Origin: Nanobdellota archaeon
Lineage (GTDB): Archaea > Nanobdellota > Nanobdellia > SCGC-AAA011-G17 > GW2011-AR17
Assembly: GCA_030018575.1 (NCBI GenBank)
Contig: JASEIA010000002.1
Location: forward strand, 1 to 40,940
Direction of reading: 5' to 3'
DNA length: 40,940 bases
The position numbers and the translations under genes are program-made. Of this stretch, positions 1-7,427 are shown in pieces; position 1 is the stretch's first letter, and the number at the start of each line of letters is the position of its first letter. The notes under the pieces were generated by a model, which made no database searches, was not told the origin of the DNA, and was given only the letters and a program-made list of their open reading frames with translations.

Positions 1-419
1 ATACAAATGCTGCCATAAATCCAGGCGCAATTGAACTTTGCAATGGCATTGATGATAACTGCAATGGCGCTGCTGATGAAGGCGTGAAGACAACATTCTA
101 CGCAGATGCTGACTTTGATTCATTTGGAAATGCTGCAGTTTCAACTGACGCATGCGCTGCGCCAGAGGGATTTGTTGCAGACAGCACAGACTGCGATGAT
201 GCAGTTGCTTCATGCAATTCAGATTGCACAGGTGTTGCATTCGCAGATGCTGACGGCGATTTGTTTGGAAGCCAAGATGTTTCTGCAAGAGCGTGTGATG
301 CACCTGAGGGTTATGTTTTAGATAGCACAGACTGCGATGATACAAATGCTGCCATAAATCCAGGCGCAATTGAACTTTGCAATGGCATTGATGACAACTG
401 CAATGGCACTGCTGATGAG
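1..419 (+). repeat. Near-identical internal repeat, 339-nt period
   Basis: Bases 1-80 recur at 340-419 with only a few substitutions (for example gatgataac against gatgacaac). The period of 339 nt is 113 codons, so the frame is kept. Each unit contains the C-N-G-I-D-D-N-C-N-G motif and a preceding A-D-A-D-x-D-x-F-G / D-S-T-D-C-D-D pair. The low DNA divergence suggests a recent duplication or ongoing gene conversion. Confidence 0.8.
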
Positions 420-1478
420 GATTTAACAAGAGCTGATGAAAATGTGCTCGGTTTGTGCTCAAGAAACACAGAAGTCTGCAGTGTCGGTGAATGGCTTGAC
501 AGCGAAACAAATTATATATCTGTTAATGAAACCTGCGACGGACTGGACAACAATTGCGACGGCACAGTTGATGAGGGGGACTTTTCAGATGCTGATGCAG
601 ACGGGATAAAAGACTGCGTTGACACAGACAATGACAATGACGGCGTTGCTGATTCTGAGGATGTAATTTGGGGAAATAGTTCAGATATAAATACAAATGT
701 CCCTGGCGGGCTTGTATTCTCTGTTGATGATGTGCAGGACGCTGCCAATCATGCTGGAATAGGAAGGGTAAAGCTTGCAAACGGCTCAGGGCTGGTGCTT
801 GTTGAATTTGATTATGACTTTTCAAATGCGCTTGATTTAGGCAGCATAAACCTCACTGTAGGCAACAATAGCGGCTTTGGCTCTGTGATAATCAAGGGCA
901 TTAATTTAAGCGGGCAGAATGCCACAAAGACAGCTTACATTGATAAGAAAGCAGGGACAAACACGCTGTGCATAATAGATGATGAAGTTGACTCAATTGT
1001 TGTTGAAGGCGACTGCTCAAACGGAATAAAGGTTTTATGCCCCGGCACGAACGGCGATTACAGCTGTGAGCTGGCTGATGGCGGCGCAAGATACAAGGTC
1101 AGCGGTTTGAAGCATTCTGCCGTTACGGAATACAGTTACACTGCCCCTGTTGTGGAGCCGGTGAAAATAGAGCCAGTAGTCCTTTTGGGCGGAAGGAAAA
1201 AAGCGCCTGTTGTTGAAAAAGTGCCTGTAGTGGAAGAGCCGGTTGTTGAGGAAGAGCAGCCGGTTGCTGAAGAGCCGGTTGCTGAGGAAGAGCAGCCTGT
1301 TGTTGAAGAGCCAACAAGGGTTGAGAAAGCGCTTGCAAGGCTCGGGCAGATTACAGGGCGGGTTGTAACCTCTGTCAGGAATTCTCCCGGCGCTTGGGGC
1401 GGAGGCATTGGGCTGGCGATAGCAATATCGCTTATTGCGTCAATTTATATCACCACAAGAAAGGCAACCAAGCTGTGA
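1..1478 (+). CDS. Secreted MopE-type metal-binding repeat protein, 5' end outside window
   Basis: The reading frame is open from the first base (codons start at base 3), so the N-terminus lies outside the window; the GTG at 84 is internal. The protein carries repeated D-C-D-D and C-N-G-I-D-D-N-C-N-G segments, which are the putative metal-binding motif of the MopE family. A thrombospondin-type-3-like acidic run (D-N-D-N-D-G-V-A-D) follows, then a beta-rich globular part. Next comes a proline/valine/glutamate repeat spacer (about 1150-1310), and finally a hydrophobic helix followed by T-R-K, typical of a C-terminal membrane anchor. Inference: a calcium- or metal-binding cell-surface protein anchored in the membrane. 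The spacer probably crosses the cell envelope. The family is recognised by motif only; substrate and partner are unknown. Confidence 0.8.
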   Translation, partial: TNAAINPGAIELCNGIDDNCNGAADEGVKTTFYADADFDSFGNAAVSTDACAAPEGFVADSTDCDDAVASCNSDCTGVAFADADGDLFGSQDVSARACDAPEGYVLDSTDCDDTNAAINPGAIELCNGIDDNCNGTADEDLTRADENVLGLCSRNTEVCSVGEWLDSETNYISVNETCDGLDNNCDGTVDEGDFSDADADGIKDCVDTDNDNDGVADSEDVIWGNSSDINTNVPGGLVFSVDDVQDAANHAGIGRVKLANGSGLVLVEFDYDFSNALDLGSINLTVGNNSGFGSVIIKGINLSGQNATKTAYIDKKAGTNTLCIIDDEVDSIVVEGDCSNGIKVLCPGTNGDYSCELADGGARYKVSGLKHSAVTEYSYTAPVVEPVKIEPVVLLGGRKKAPVVEKVPVVEEPVVEEEQPVAEEPVAEEEQPVVEEPTRVEKALARLGQITGRVVTSVRNSPGAWGGGIGLAIAISLIASIYITTRKATKL

Positions 1479-1518
1479 TTCGATAGGTTTTTTAACGCTT
1501 TCAGCTTTCTTCGGGGAT

Positions 1519-1884
1519 ATGGAAAAGGAGATTATACAGCAAGTGCTTGAAGAGATTGAAAAGCTTAAGGATGAAAATATTCCTGTAATTGTTGAGGGAA
1601 GCAATGACAGGAAATCCTTGAATGAGCTTGGCTTGAATAACATAATAATCCTCAAGGGAAAGCCGCTTTACAAGCTGGTTGAGAGCATTGATGACAAGGA
1701 AGTTGCTGTTTTGACTGATTTGGATGAGGAAGGAAAGAAGCTGTACCACGAATTAAGGCGGGAGTTTTCAGCCAGGGGAGTAATGATTAATGACAGGCTG
1801 AGAATATTGCTTTTCAAGACGCAGCTGAGGCAGATTGAGGGGCTGGCGAATTATATACGAAAGCAATTAGCCAGTGGCTTGTAG
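1519..1884 (+). CDS. Small Toprim-domain protein (archaeal UPF0292-like)
   Basis: A 121-residue protein. The frame is open from 1435, but the ATG at 1519 avoids overlap with the upstream gene and gives M-E-K-E-I-I-Q as N-terminus. The Toprim signature is visible: V-I-V-E-G-S-N-D with the conserved glutamate near residue 26, and T-D-L-D-E-E-G-K with the D-x-D pair near residue 70. Toprim folds bind Mg2+ and act in primases, topoisomerases and RNase M5-type nucleases. This short stand-alone archaeal form has no assigned reaction that I know of, so a role in nucleic-acid processing is inference. It is a single gene 40 nt after the surface-protein gene. Confidence 0.75.
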   Translation: MEKEIIQQVLEEIEKLKDENIPVIVEGSNDRKSLNELGLNNIIILKGKPLYKLVESIDDKEVAVLTDLDEEGKKLYHELRREFSARGVMINDRLRILLFKTQLRQIEGLANYIRKQLASGL

Positions 1885-1990
1885 CCTGTGAGCATATCCA
1901 TTTTACTTTATATGTGTAAAGATAAGTTTATATGCTTTCAAAAAGAGGGGGGTTCACTCCAATTGCTTATTTTTCCGCAAAGCTTAAATA

Positions 1991-2006
1991 GTAGTATATA
2001 AATACA
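1991..2006 (+). promoter_or_regulatory. TATA box for first MNT-HEPN pair
   Basis: The run gtagtatataaata lies about 27-35 nt upstream of the ATG at 2031. That is the spacing expected for an archaeal TBP site driving a leaderless or very short-leader message. A second TATA-like run (gtttatatgc, 1926-1935) lies further upstream. The 146-nt gap after 1884 holds no gene. Confidence 0.6.
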
Positions 2007-2030
2007 ACACTTGTAGGTATTTAATACAAC

Positions 2031-2633
2031 ATGGCACTTACTAAAACAGACATAGCGGTATTGGGGCTTTTTGCATCAAAAATACTGGAAAGGTTTACTA
2101 TACGGGAAGCTGCAAGGCTCTTAAAAAAAGGCCTGAAGATAGTCCACACTTCCATTAAGAAGCTGGCAAAAGAAGGTTTTCTCATCAGGGAAAAGCCGAA
2201 TGGATTAAAGCTTAATTACAAAAAGCACCTTTCAGAGCTGGCGTATGCGGAATCAGCAAGAAAAGAGGCTTTTTTCAAAAAGCACAGGCTAATCCAGATA
2301 TACGCTGAAAAGGCGATTGAAACATCAAGGACAAAGCTGTTGATACTGCTCATTTTTGGTTCCTATGCGGCTGGAAAGAACAAGGCTAATTCTGACATTG
2401 ATTTACTGGTAATCATCCCGGAATACGATGAATCTGTTGAACAGCAGATTACATCTTCCCTTTCCTTTTCGCCAAAGAAATTTCATGCTGTGATTATCAG
2501 CGAGGAAAGCTTCAGGGAAATGCTCAAAAAGCGGGATGAGATGAATGTTGTGAACGAAACACTTAATAACCATATCATACTTTATGGCGCTGAGCAGTAT
2601 TATGGCTTATTGGGTGAAAGGGATGTTAGATGA
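2031..2633 (+). CDS. Winged-helix nucleotidyltransferase (MNT), module 1
   Basis: A 200-residue protein. Residues about 5-60 look like a winged helix (T-I-R-E-A-A-R-L then S-I-K-K-L-A-K-E-G-F-L-I). Residues 110-124 carry the minimal nucleotidyltransferase signature G-S-Y-A-A-G then S-D-I-D-L, giving the G-S and D-x-D metal/NTP site. In characterised MNT-HEPN pairs the MNT protein is the antitoxin and can AMPylate the HEPN partner. The N-terminal wing suggests it may also bind its own promoter. It overlaps the HEPN gene downstream by 11 nt, so the two are probably co-translated. Family is clear; antitoxin role is inferred from pairing. Confidence 0.85.
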   Translation: MALTKTDIAVLGLFASKILERFTIREAARLLKKGLKIVHTSIKKLAKEGFLIREKPNGLKLNYKKHLSELAYAESARKEAFFKKHRLIQIYAEKAIETSRTKLLILLIFGSYAAGKNKANSDIDLLVIIPEYDESVEQQITSSLSFSPKKFHAVIISEESFREMLKKRDEMNVVNETLNNHIILYGAEQYYGLLGERDVR

Positions 2634-3249
2634 CAAAAGGCTGAAGGAAATAGGGAAAAATGTTCCTGCAATGCTGAAGCAGGGGGAGCTTGCCAAAGAT
2701 GAAAACTTCAGGGGGCTTGCAAATTTTTATCTTGATAATGCGCTTGTTGCATTGAACACTGCGCGGCTTTTGGAAGAAGTTTCGGCAAAAAAAGAGATTA
2801 AAAGAAATTTTCCATTCCTTAGCGAGTCATTTGAGTCCTATCTTTGGATAATCAATACTTCTTACTATTCAATGTTTTATATGGCGGGAGCGCTGCTTGC
2901 AGGCATTGGAATCAAAGTTAAGTCAGAAATAGGAGTGCACAAAAAAACGTTTGATGCCTTTGCCTATTATTTTTACCTGACAAAGAAGATAGCAAAGCAT
3001 TATCTTGAAGAGTTTGAGGAAGCGCAGGAGCAAAGCGCGCAGCTTTTAGGCACAGAGGAGTCCATTGAGATAATGCAGAGAAAGGCGAAGGAGCTTATCG
3101 CCAAGTATGATTTTGAGATGGGGAAGCGGGGCTGGCTTACATACAACATAGGAGAAAAGGCAAAAGAATCAAAAGCACAAACATCGCTCAAAAGGGCTGT
3201 TGAATTTTATAACGAGTGCTTGAAGATTATCCCTGAGATAAATAAGTAA
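2623..3249 (+). CDS. HEPN-domain protein, probable toxin of module 1
   Basis: A 208-residue, mostly helical protein. The ATG at 2623 is preferred over upstream ATGs at 2584 and 2602 because a GGGTGA ribosome-binding-like sequence lies 6 nt before it. The central N-T-S-Y-Y-S-M-F-Y-M-A-G-A-L-L segment (about 78-92) and conserved histidine near 106 match HEPN/UPF0332-type proteins. The usual C-terminal R-x4-6-H RNase motif is not obvious. Instead there is K-R-G-W-L-T-Y-N near 168-175 followed by S-L-K-R-A. In paired systems HEPN proteins are RNases neutralised by the MNT protein. Lack of a standard R-x-H motif means the activity could differ. Confidence 0.75.
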   Translation: MLDDKRLKEIGKNVPAMLKQGELAKDENFRGLANFYLDNALVALNTARLLEEVSAKKEIKRNFPFLSESFESYLWIINTSYYSMFYMAGALLAGIGIKVKSEIGVHKKTFDAFAYYFYLTKKIAKHYLEEFEEAQEQSAQLLGTEESIEIMQRKAKELIAKYDFEMGKRGWLTYNIGEKAKESKAQTSLKRAVEFYNECLKIIPEINK

Positions 3250-3256
3250 AGATTCT

Positions 3257-4000
3257 ATGAAGATGAAAAAACAACTGCTTAAGGGAATAACTGCAATAGG
3301 GCTTTTCTTGTACACTCAGAAGACTCTCATAATTGCAGATATCCACATGGGCTATGAGGAGGCAATGAACAAGCAAGGCGTGCTTGTTCCGAGAAGGCAG
3401 TATTCTGAGACAATCTCGCTTCTTGAGCAGACGTTTGCCGAATTAAAAGCATACAAGATGCCTGTTGAGAAAGTGGTTATCAATGGGGATTTAAAGCACG
3501 AGTTTGGGACAATATCTGAGACAGAATGGAGGAACACCTTGGGGATATTGGATTTCCTTGCAAAGCAGTGCAAGAACATTGTATTGATTAAAGGCAACCA
3601 CGATACTATTCTTGGGCCGATTGCAAGCAAGAGGAATGTTGCTGTGAAGGATTTTGAAGTCGTTGGAGACATATTTATTTGCCACGGGGATTATATTACG
3701 GATAAGCAGGAATTAAAAAAAGCTAAAGTATTGATTATCGGGCACGAGCATCCTTCTGTTGTCTTAAGGCAGGGAGGCAGGACTGAGAAGTACAAGTGCT
3801 TTTTAGTGGGAAAATGGAAAGGCAAGGATTTGATTGTAATGCCCTCGTTTAATCTTACATTGGAGGGAAGCGATGTCCTAACTGAGGGGCTTTTGAGCCC
3901 TTTCCTGAAAGACATAAGCGATTTTGAAGTGTTTATCATAGGCGATGAGGGAACGCTTGATTTCGGCAGAGTAAAGGAATTGGCGGCGCAAGGCTTTTAA
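3257..4000 (+). CDS. Archaeal metallophosphoesterase (SbcD-related, COG1407-like)
   Basis: A 247-residue calcineurin-type phosphoesterase with the full set of metal motifs: D28-x-H30 (A-D-I-H), G-D-L-K-H-E at 77-82, G-N-H-D at 113-116, H143-G-D and G-H-E-H at 162-165. Length and order fit the archaeal ICC-like family of stand-alone phosphoesterases. These proteins are predicted phosphodiesterases or nucleases; the physiological substrate is not established. It starts 7 nt after the HEPN gene, but by family it is a separate housekeeping gene. Two close ATGs (3257, 3263) are possible. Confidence 0.85.
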   Translation: MKMKKQLLKGITAIGLFLYTQKTLIIADIHMGYEEAMNKQGVLVPRRQYSETISLLEQTFAELKAYKMPVEKVVINGDLKHEFGTISETEWRNTLGILDFLAKQCKNIVLIKGNHDTILGPIASKRNVAVKDFEVVGDIFICHGDYITDKQELKKAKVLIIGHEHPSVVLRQGGRTEKYKCFLVGKWKGKDLIVMPSFNLTLEGSDVLTEGLLSPFLKDISDFEVFIIGDEGTLDFGRVKELAAQGF

Positions 4001-4008
4001 ATATAGGC
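3993..4008 (+). promoter_or_regulatory. TATA-like promoter element for tRNA-Pro
   Basis: The run cttttaaatatagg sits about 25-33 nt before the tRNA 5' end and overlaps the stop of the phosphoesterase gene. Spacing fits a tRNA promoter. Confidence 0.5.
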
Positions 4009-4028
4009 GTACAACAGAAAGGAGGCAC

Positions 4029-4101
4029 GGGGCCGTAGTCTAGTTTGGTAGGACACAAGCTTGGGGTGTTTGTAACCGGGGTTCAAATCCTCGCAGCCTC
4101 A
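4029..4101 (+). tRNA. tRNA-Pro (anticodon GGG)
   Basis: A 73-nt cloverleaf folds by hand: acceptor ggggccg/cagcctc, D stem gtct/ggac with GG in the loop, and anticodon stem caagc/gtttg with loop ttggggt (anticodon GGG). The variable loop is 4 nt, and the T arm is cgggg-ttcaaat-cctcg. The discriminator is A and no CCA is encoded. The acceptor stem has one C-A mismatch at 6:67, and several G-U pairs occur. No intron is visible. Confidence 0.85.
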
Positions 4102-4103
4102 TT

Positions 4104-4265
4104 ATGACTCATATTGAGATGACAGAACTGCTTGCTGCGCGGCTTATCGGCGCGACACTGATGTCAATTGCGATTTTCATAGCTGCAATAAAGCGGAATG
4201 CGCGCGTTGCACTAGCCCTTATCGTAATCAGCATGGCATTATTCTATTTGCTTGCAAAGGCATAA
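4104..4265 (+). CDS. Small two-helix membrane protein, hypothetical
   Basis: A 53-residue frame begins 2 nt after the tRNA. After a short polar start it has two hydrophobic helices of about 20 residues each (about 9-29 and 35-52), separated by a basic turn (K-R-N-A-R). Coding likelihood rests on this two-helix pattern and on a frame that ends just before the promoter of the next gene. No family is recognised. It would have to be transcribed with the tRNA or from a promoter inside it. It could be a chance frame. Confidence 0.45.
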   Translation: MTHIEMTELLAARLIGATLMSIAIFIAAIKRNARVALALIVISMALFYLLAKA

Positions 4266-4296
4266 TCTTATAAATTTTGCCTGCCTCCTTTTTCTC

Positions 4297-4836
4297 ATGG
4301 ACGAAGTGGAAGTAAAGGTTCTTGACGTTAACAGGAAGGAATTGGCTAAGAAGCTCATTAAGCTCGGCGCAATGAAATACTTTGAAGGCGAGATATATGC
4401 TGTTTCCTTTGACTTTCCCGACAAGTCAATAAGAAATGCAACAAGGACTTTAAGATTAAGGACAAAAGGCAGCAAGACATACCTTACACTGAAGAATCCT
4501 GTTGATAATCCCAACATCAAAATCAGGGAAGAGCTTGAGCTTGAAGTGTCTGATTTTGCAACAATGAAAAAGATTCTTGAGTCATTAAACTTAAAGCAGT
4601 GGAGGGATGTTAAGAAAACAAGAATAAGCTACAAGCTGAAAGACGCGTTGTTTGAGTTTGACAAGTACCACGAAGAATTTGAATATATTCCTGAGTTCAT
4701 GGAAATAGAAGTCATGGCAAAGGATGACAGGCAGGCAGTAAAGAAAATCTACGAATTTGCTGAAATGCTCGGCATTAAGAAAGAGCAGTGCCTGCCATGG
4801 ACATTGAATGAGTTAGTGAATCATTACAAAAAATAA
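4297..4836 (+). CDS. CYTH-domain protein (class IV adenylate cyclase / triphosphatase family)
   Basis: A 179-residue protein that starts M-D-E-V-E-V-K-V, giving the E-x-E-x-K signature (E3, E5, K7) of CYTH tunnel enzymes. Alternating basic and acidic strands follow (T-L-R-L-R-T-K, L-T-L-K, E-E-L-E-L-E-V, F-E-F-D-K, M-E-I-E-V). Length matches CyaB-like members. CYTH enzymes act on triphosphate substrates (thiamine triphosphate, inorganic triphosphate or ATP); the archaeal members' substrate is not settled. The start at 4297 follows a TATA box (cttataaattt) by about 20 nt. It is convergent with the downstream minus-strand gene, with no gap. Confidence 0.85.
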   Translation: MDEVEVKVLDVNRKELAKKLIKLGAMKYFEGEIYAVSFDFPDKSIRNATRTLRLRTKGSKTYLTLKNPVDNPNIKIREELELEVSDFATMKKILESLNLKQWRDVKKTRISYKLKDALFEFDKYHEEFEYIPEFMEIEVMAKDDRQAVKKIYEFAEMLGIKKEQCLPWTLNELVNHYKK

Positions 4837-5385
4837 TCACCAGCAGTCAAAATCCAGTACCTGCTTCCACGTCTTCCACGTGAGCCGCCGTTTTCCTTTT
4901 ACGCTCCTGTTGTATGCAATGTCGTAAAGCACGTGCTCCCATGAAGGCTTTGCGCAGCCTTTTATTTCCGGATTATCATCAATAAGAATGTCTCCTGAAA
5001 CCATTGTCTTGTCTGCAGTGAGCATAAGCCTTCTTACCCATTCGCTTCCAAGATGCATGTCAATCCATTCATACTTTTCAACAACACAGTGCTTATATAT
5101 TTTCATTGGGCTTGAGCATATGAACACGTCATGCCCCTTTGATTTCATCTCAGCCAAGGCTTCAAGCCCGCCTGCAATAGGCTCAAGCGCTGCTATGAAC
5201 CCTTTTGATGTAAATACAGCCATGATATCATCCTTAAATTCTGCAGGATACTGCTTTTCCAAACCCCATGTAGTTCTCTGCTCAACCTGTATGGAAATTC
5301 TTCCCGGATACAGCTCTCGCCATTTCTTTACAAAACCGCCTTCATAATCAGCGATTACATCGTCCATATCCACCAACACTTTCAT
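4837..5385 (-). CDS. HAD-family 5'-deoxyribonucleotidase
   Basis: A 182-residue protein with HAD motif I D-M-D-D-V-I-A-D (D6 nucleophile, D8 acid), motif II around I-C-S-S-P, a conserved lysine in T-A-D-K-T and motif IV D-I-L-I-D-D-N-P. Order and size match the NT5C / 5'(3')-deoxyribonucleotidase family, which removes phosphate from (deoxy)nucleoside monophosphates in the cytosol. It ends one base after the CYTH gene's stop, tail to tail. It shares a 52-nt divergent promoter region with the SdpI-like gene. Substrate preference cannot be read from sequence. Confidence 0.8.
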   Translation of the reverse strand: MKVLVDMDDVIADYEGGFVKKWRELYPGRISIQVEQRTTWGLEKQYPAEFKDDIMAVFTSKGFIAALEPIAGGLEALAEMKSKGHDVFICSSPMKIYKHCVVEKYEWIDMHLGSEWVRRLMLTADKTMVSGDILIDDNPEIKGCAKPSWEHVLYDIAYNRSVKGKRRLTWKTWKQVLDFDCW

Positions 5386-5437
5386 AAGGCTGGATAATGT
5401 GCTTACCTTTATAAATATTCACTCACTTTTAATTAGC

Positions 5438-6070
5438 ATGAAAAAAAGGCACTGGATAGCATTCTCAATAATACTTGCATCATTTGCAATAGGGCTTTAC
5501 TTCTATCCGTGGATGCCTGAGAAAATGGCTTTGCACTGGAATGCTGCAGGAGAGGTTAACGGTTACATGCCAAAGGCGGTTGCATTGTTCCTTATGCCTG
5601 TTTTGTCAGTTATATTATTCATAATGTTCCTTGCAATTCCCAGATTAGACCCTATGAAGCACAACATCGGCAAGTTCAGGGGATATTATGACAATTTCAT
5701 CTTGATACTCTTCACGTTCTTATTCTATATCTACCTGCTTACAATCCTGTGGAATGTGGGCGCAAGGTTCAACATGAGCCAGATGCTTGCGCCTGCTTTT
5801 GGCTTTTTGATATACTACTGCGGCATATTGATGCAGAACGCGAAAAGAAACTGGTTTATCGGAATAAGGACGCCGTGGACATTGAGCAATGAAACAGTCT
5901 GGGAAAAGACCCATCTGCTTGGCGGAAAGCTGTTCAAGGCAGCAGGCGTTATTGCATTTCTCGGGCTGTTCGTGCCGAGGTATGCAATATTCTTTTTTCT
6001 GGCGCCTGTTTTAGGATTCTCAGTGTTCCTTTTTGTGTATTCTTACGTGAAGTACAGGGCGATGGTTTAA
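5438..6070 (+). CDS. SdpI/DUF1648-family membrane protein
   Basis: A 210-residue integral membrane protein. The ATG at 5438 lies about 25 nt after a TATA box (tttataaatattc, 5408-5420). The N-terminal part has the DUF1648 look (P-x-M-x-x-H-W-N-A-A-G-E-V-N-G-Y near 28-44). The C-terminal part carries the SdpI signature N-W-F-I-G-I-R-T-P-W-T-L-S-N-E-x-V-W then T-H near 144-164. About six hydrophobic helices are visible. Bacillus SdpI is an immunity protein against a killing peptide. In archaea without that toxin, the function is unknown and immunity is only a family-based guess. Confidence 0.8.
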   Translation: MKKRHWIAFSIILASFAIGLYFYPWMPEKMALHWNAAGEVNGYMPKAVALFLMPVLSVILFIMFLAIPRLDPMKHNIGKFRGYYDNFILILFTFLFYIYLLTILWNVGARFNMSQMLAPAFGFLIYYCGILMQNAKRNWFIGIRTPWTLSNETVWEKTHLLGGKLFKAAGVIAFLGLFVPRYAIFFFLAPVLGFSVFLFVYSYVKYRAMV

Positions 6071-6117
6071 AGAAGGCAGGAATAATTGGTTTTTAACAGC
6101 CTATGAAACGCTCCTGA

Positions 6118-6261
6118 ACCCGCCACGGCTTTGACGAGGGGAAGCAAAAAGCCGCTTTCAGCGATGTTGGAAACGTGCTCATAAACAGCATCCAAAACCA
6201 GAAAGGTTTCAGCCAAATGCTGATGATTTTCGGCTTCTTTGAAAATTCACGTGTTTTTTGA
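6118..6261 (+). pseudogene. Possible decayed gene fragment
   Basis: Within the 226-nt gap a 47-codon stop-free stretch reads like protein: T-R-H-G-F-D-E-G-K-Q then later N-S-I-Q-N-Q-K-G-F-S-Q-M-L. It is preceded in frame by an ATG at 6103 and a TGA at 6115, so no intact gene is possible from that ATG. A GTG inside the stretch could start a very short peptide. The parent family was not recognised. This could be a gene remnant or chance. Confidence 0.25.
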
Positions 6262-6296
6262 AAGCTTTATGAACAAGTTGTGCAAACCTGCCTCTC

Positions 6297-6902
6297 ATGG
6301 CTATTGAGCAAGCGAAACCATTAAATAGTATGCCTGAGACATACTATTATATGGCGAGCCCAAGCAAGGAAGAGAGAGTGCTGCAATTGATTTTGGAGAA
6401 CAGTCCAATGAAGCAGTGGCATTTCAATGAAATAGTCAGGGATTCAAAAGTGGCAAGGGCTGTTGCAAACAAGTGGCTTAAGCGCTATGTAAAAGAAGGG
6501 CTTCTAAGGCGGGTAAAGGAGAAGGGAAAATTCCCTTGCTTTACCTGCGGCATGGACAATCCTGTGTACATATCCATGAAGAAACTGCTGGCAATTGAGC
6601 AGGTTTTCAGGAGCGGGCTTGCAGAGCATTTGTTGAGCCTTAAAGATGCAAAGTCAGTGGTTCTTTTCGGCAGCTTTGCAAGAGGCGACTGGCACAAGGG
6701 CAGCGATATAGACATTTTCATTTACGGCAAAAGCAGGGGATTTGAAAAAAGCAGGTACGAGCTTAAGCTGAAGAGGCAGATTGAGCTTCACTTGTTTGAA
6801 ACTAAGGCTGAGCTGAATCAGGTAAGAACCGGGCTTCTGAAGAACGTGCTTAACGGCTATTCCCTGAAAGGGCAGATGCAGGATTTTATGGGGGTTTCCT
6901 GA
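6297..6902 (+). CDS. Winged-helix nucleotidyltransferase (MNT), module 2
   Basis: A 201-residue protein when read from the ATG at 6297. A start at 6351 (M-A-S-P-S-K) is also plausible because a TATA-like run (cattaaatagtat) lies 20-30 nt before it. A winged helix occupies about 25-75, and a C-F-T-C pair sits at 81-84. The nucleotidyltransferase signature is G-S-F-A-R-G at 125-130 with D137-x-D139. Its last base pair overlaps the HEPN gene start (TGATG), so translation is coupled. It is unlike module 1 outside the catalytic motif, so it was probably acquired independently. Likely role: antitoxin or AMPylating partner of the downstream protein. Confidence 0.85.
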   Translation: MAIEQAKPLNSMPETYYYMASPSKEERVLQLILENSPMKQWHFNEIVRDSKVARAVANKWLKRYVKEGLLRRVKEKGKFPCFTCGMDNPVYISMKKLLAIEQVFRSGLAEHLLSLKDAKSVVLFGSFARGDWHKGSDIDIFIYGKSRGFEKSRYELKLKRQIELHLFETKAELNQVRTGLLKNVLNGYSLKGQMQDFMGVS

Positions 6903-7357
6903 TGAAGCTGGAGATAGACAATTTGGATAATGCATACAAGCTTTGCGAAATTTCAGGCAAGTTCAGGGTAATGAATGCCATTGACATAGAGCTTGTTAGG
7001 TCAAAAAAGATGGTTTCTGAGCTGGGCCTTGATTTCATACGGGAAAAGTCAAAAGGCATAAGCAAGGAAAGCCCTGATTGGACATTTGTATTCAGGGACT
7101 ATTACGAATCTTTAAGGGGCATGATGGAAGCCTACCTGCTCTTTGACAGGATTGTTTCAGACAACCACCAGTGCATGAATGCCTATATTTGCATAAAGCA
7201 CCCGGAGCTTGGGCTGGACTGGGAATTTCTTGAAACTGCCAGGCTTAAAAGGAATTATATCAATTATCGCGGGCAGCTTGTAACTTACGATGACTGGAAG
7301 GGCCTTAAGCTGAAGTTTGAGCTGCATATAAGCGCCATGGCAAAGGCGATAGATTAG
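6902..7357 (+). CDS. HEPN-type partner protein, module 2
   Basis: A 151-residue helical protein starting in the TGATG overlap with the MNT gene. The central R-D-Y-Y-E-S-L-R-G-M-M-E-A-Y-L-L-F (about 65-81) is HEPN-like. The conserved R-L-K-R-N-Y-I-N-Y-R-G-Q near 114-125 occupies the place of the catalytic R-x4-6-H/N motif, here with R117-N118 and N121-Y122. The histidine of the classical RNase motif is absent, so this may be a variant or non-RNase member. Pairing and order (MNT first, HEPN second) support a toxin-antitoxin-like module. Confidence 0.7.
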   Translation: MKLEIDNLDNAYKLCEISGKFRVMNAIDIELVRSKKMVSELGLDFIREKSKGISKESPDWTFVFRDYYESLRGMMEAYLLFDRIVSDNHQCMNAYICIKHPELGLDWEFLETARLKRNYINYRGQLVTYDDWKGLKLKFELHISAMAKAID

Positions 7358-7427
7358 AAACTGAATGAGTAATAGTTTGGGGTTAAAAATCCTAATCTTT
7401 ATAAACCTTACAGCACCTCCAATTTCT

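Noticed and set aside
84..1478. GTG at 84 as the true start of the surface protein
   Set aside because: The frame is open upstream and encodes another unit of the same metal-binding repeat, so the gene begins outside the window.
6071..6296. C/D box guide RNA suggested by ctgatgatt
   Set aside because: No matching D, C' and D' boxes at the right spacing.
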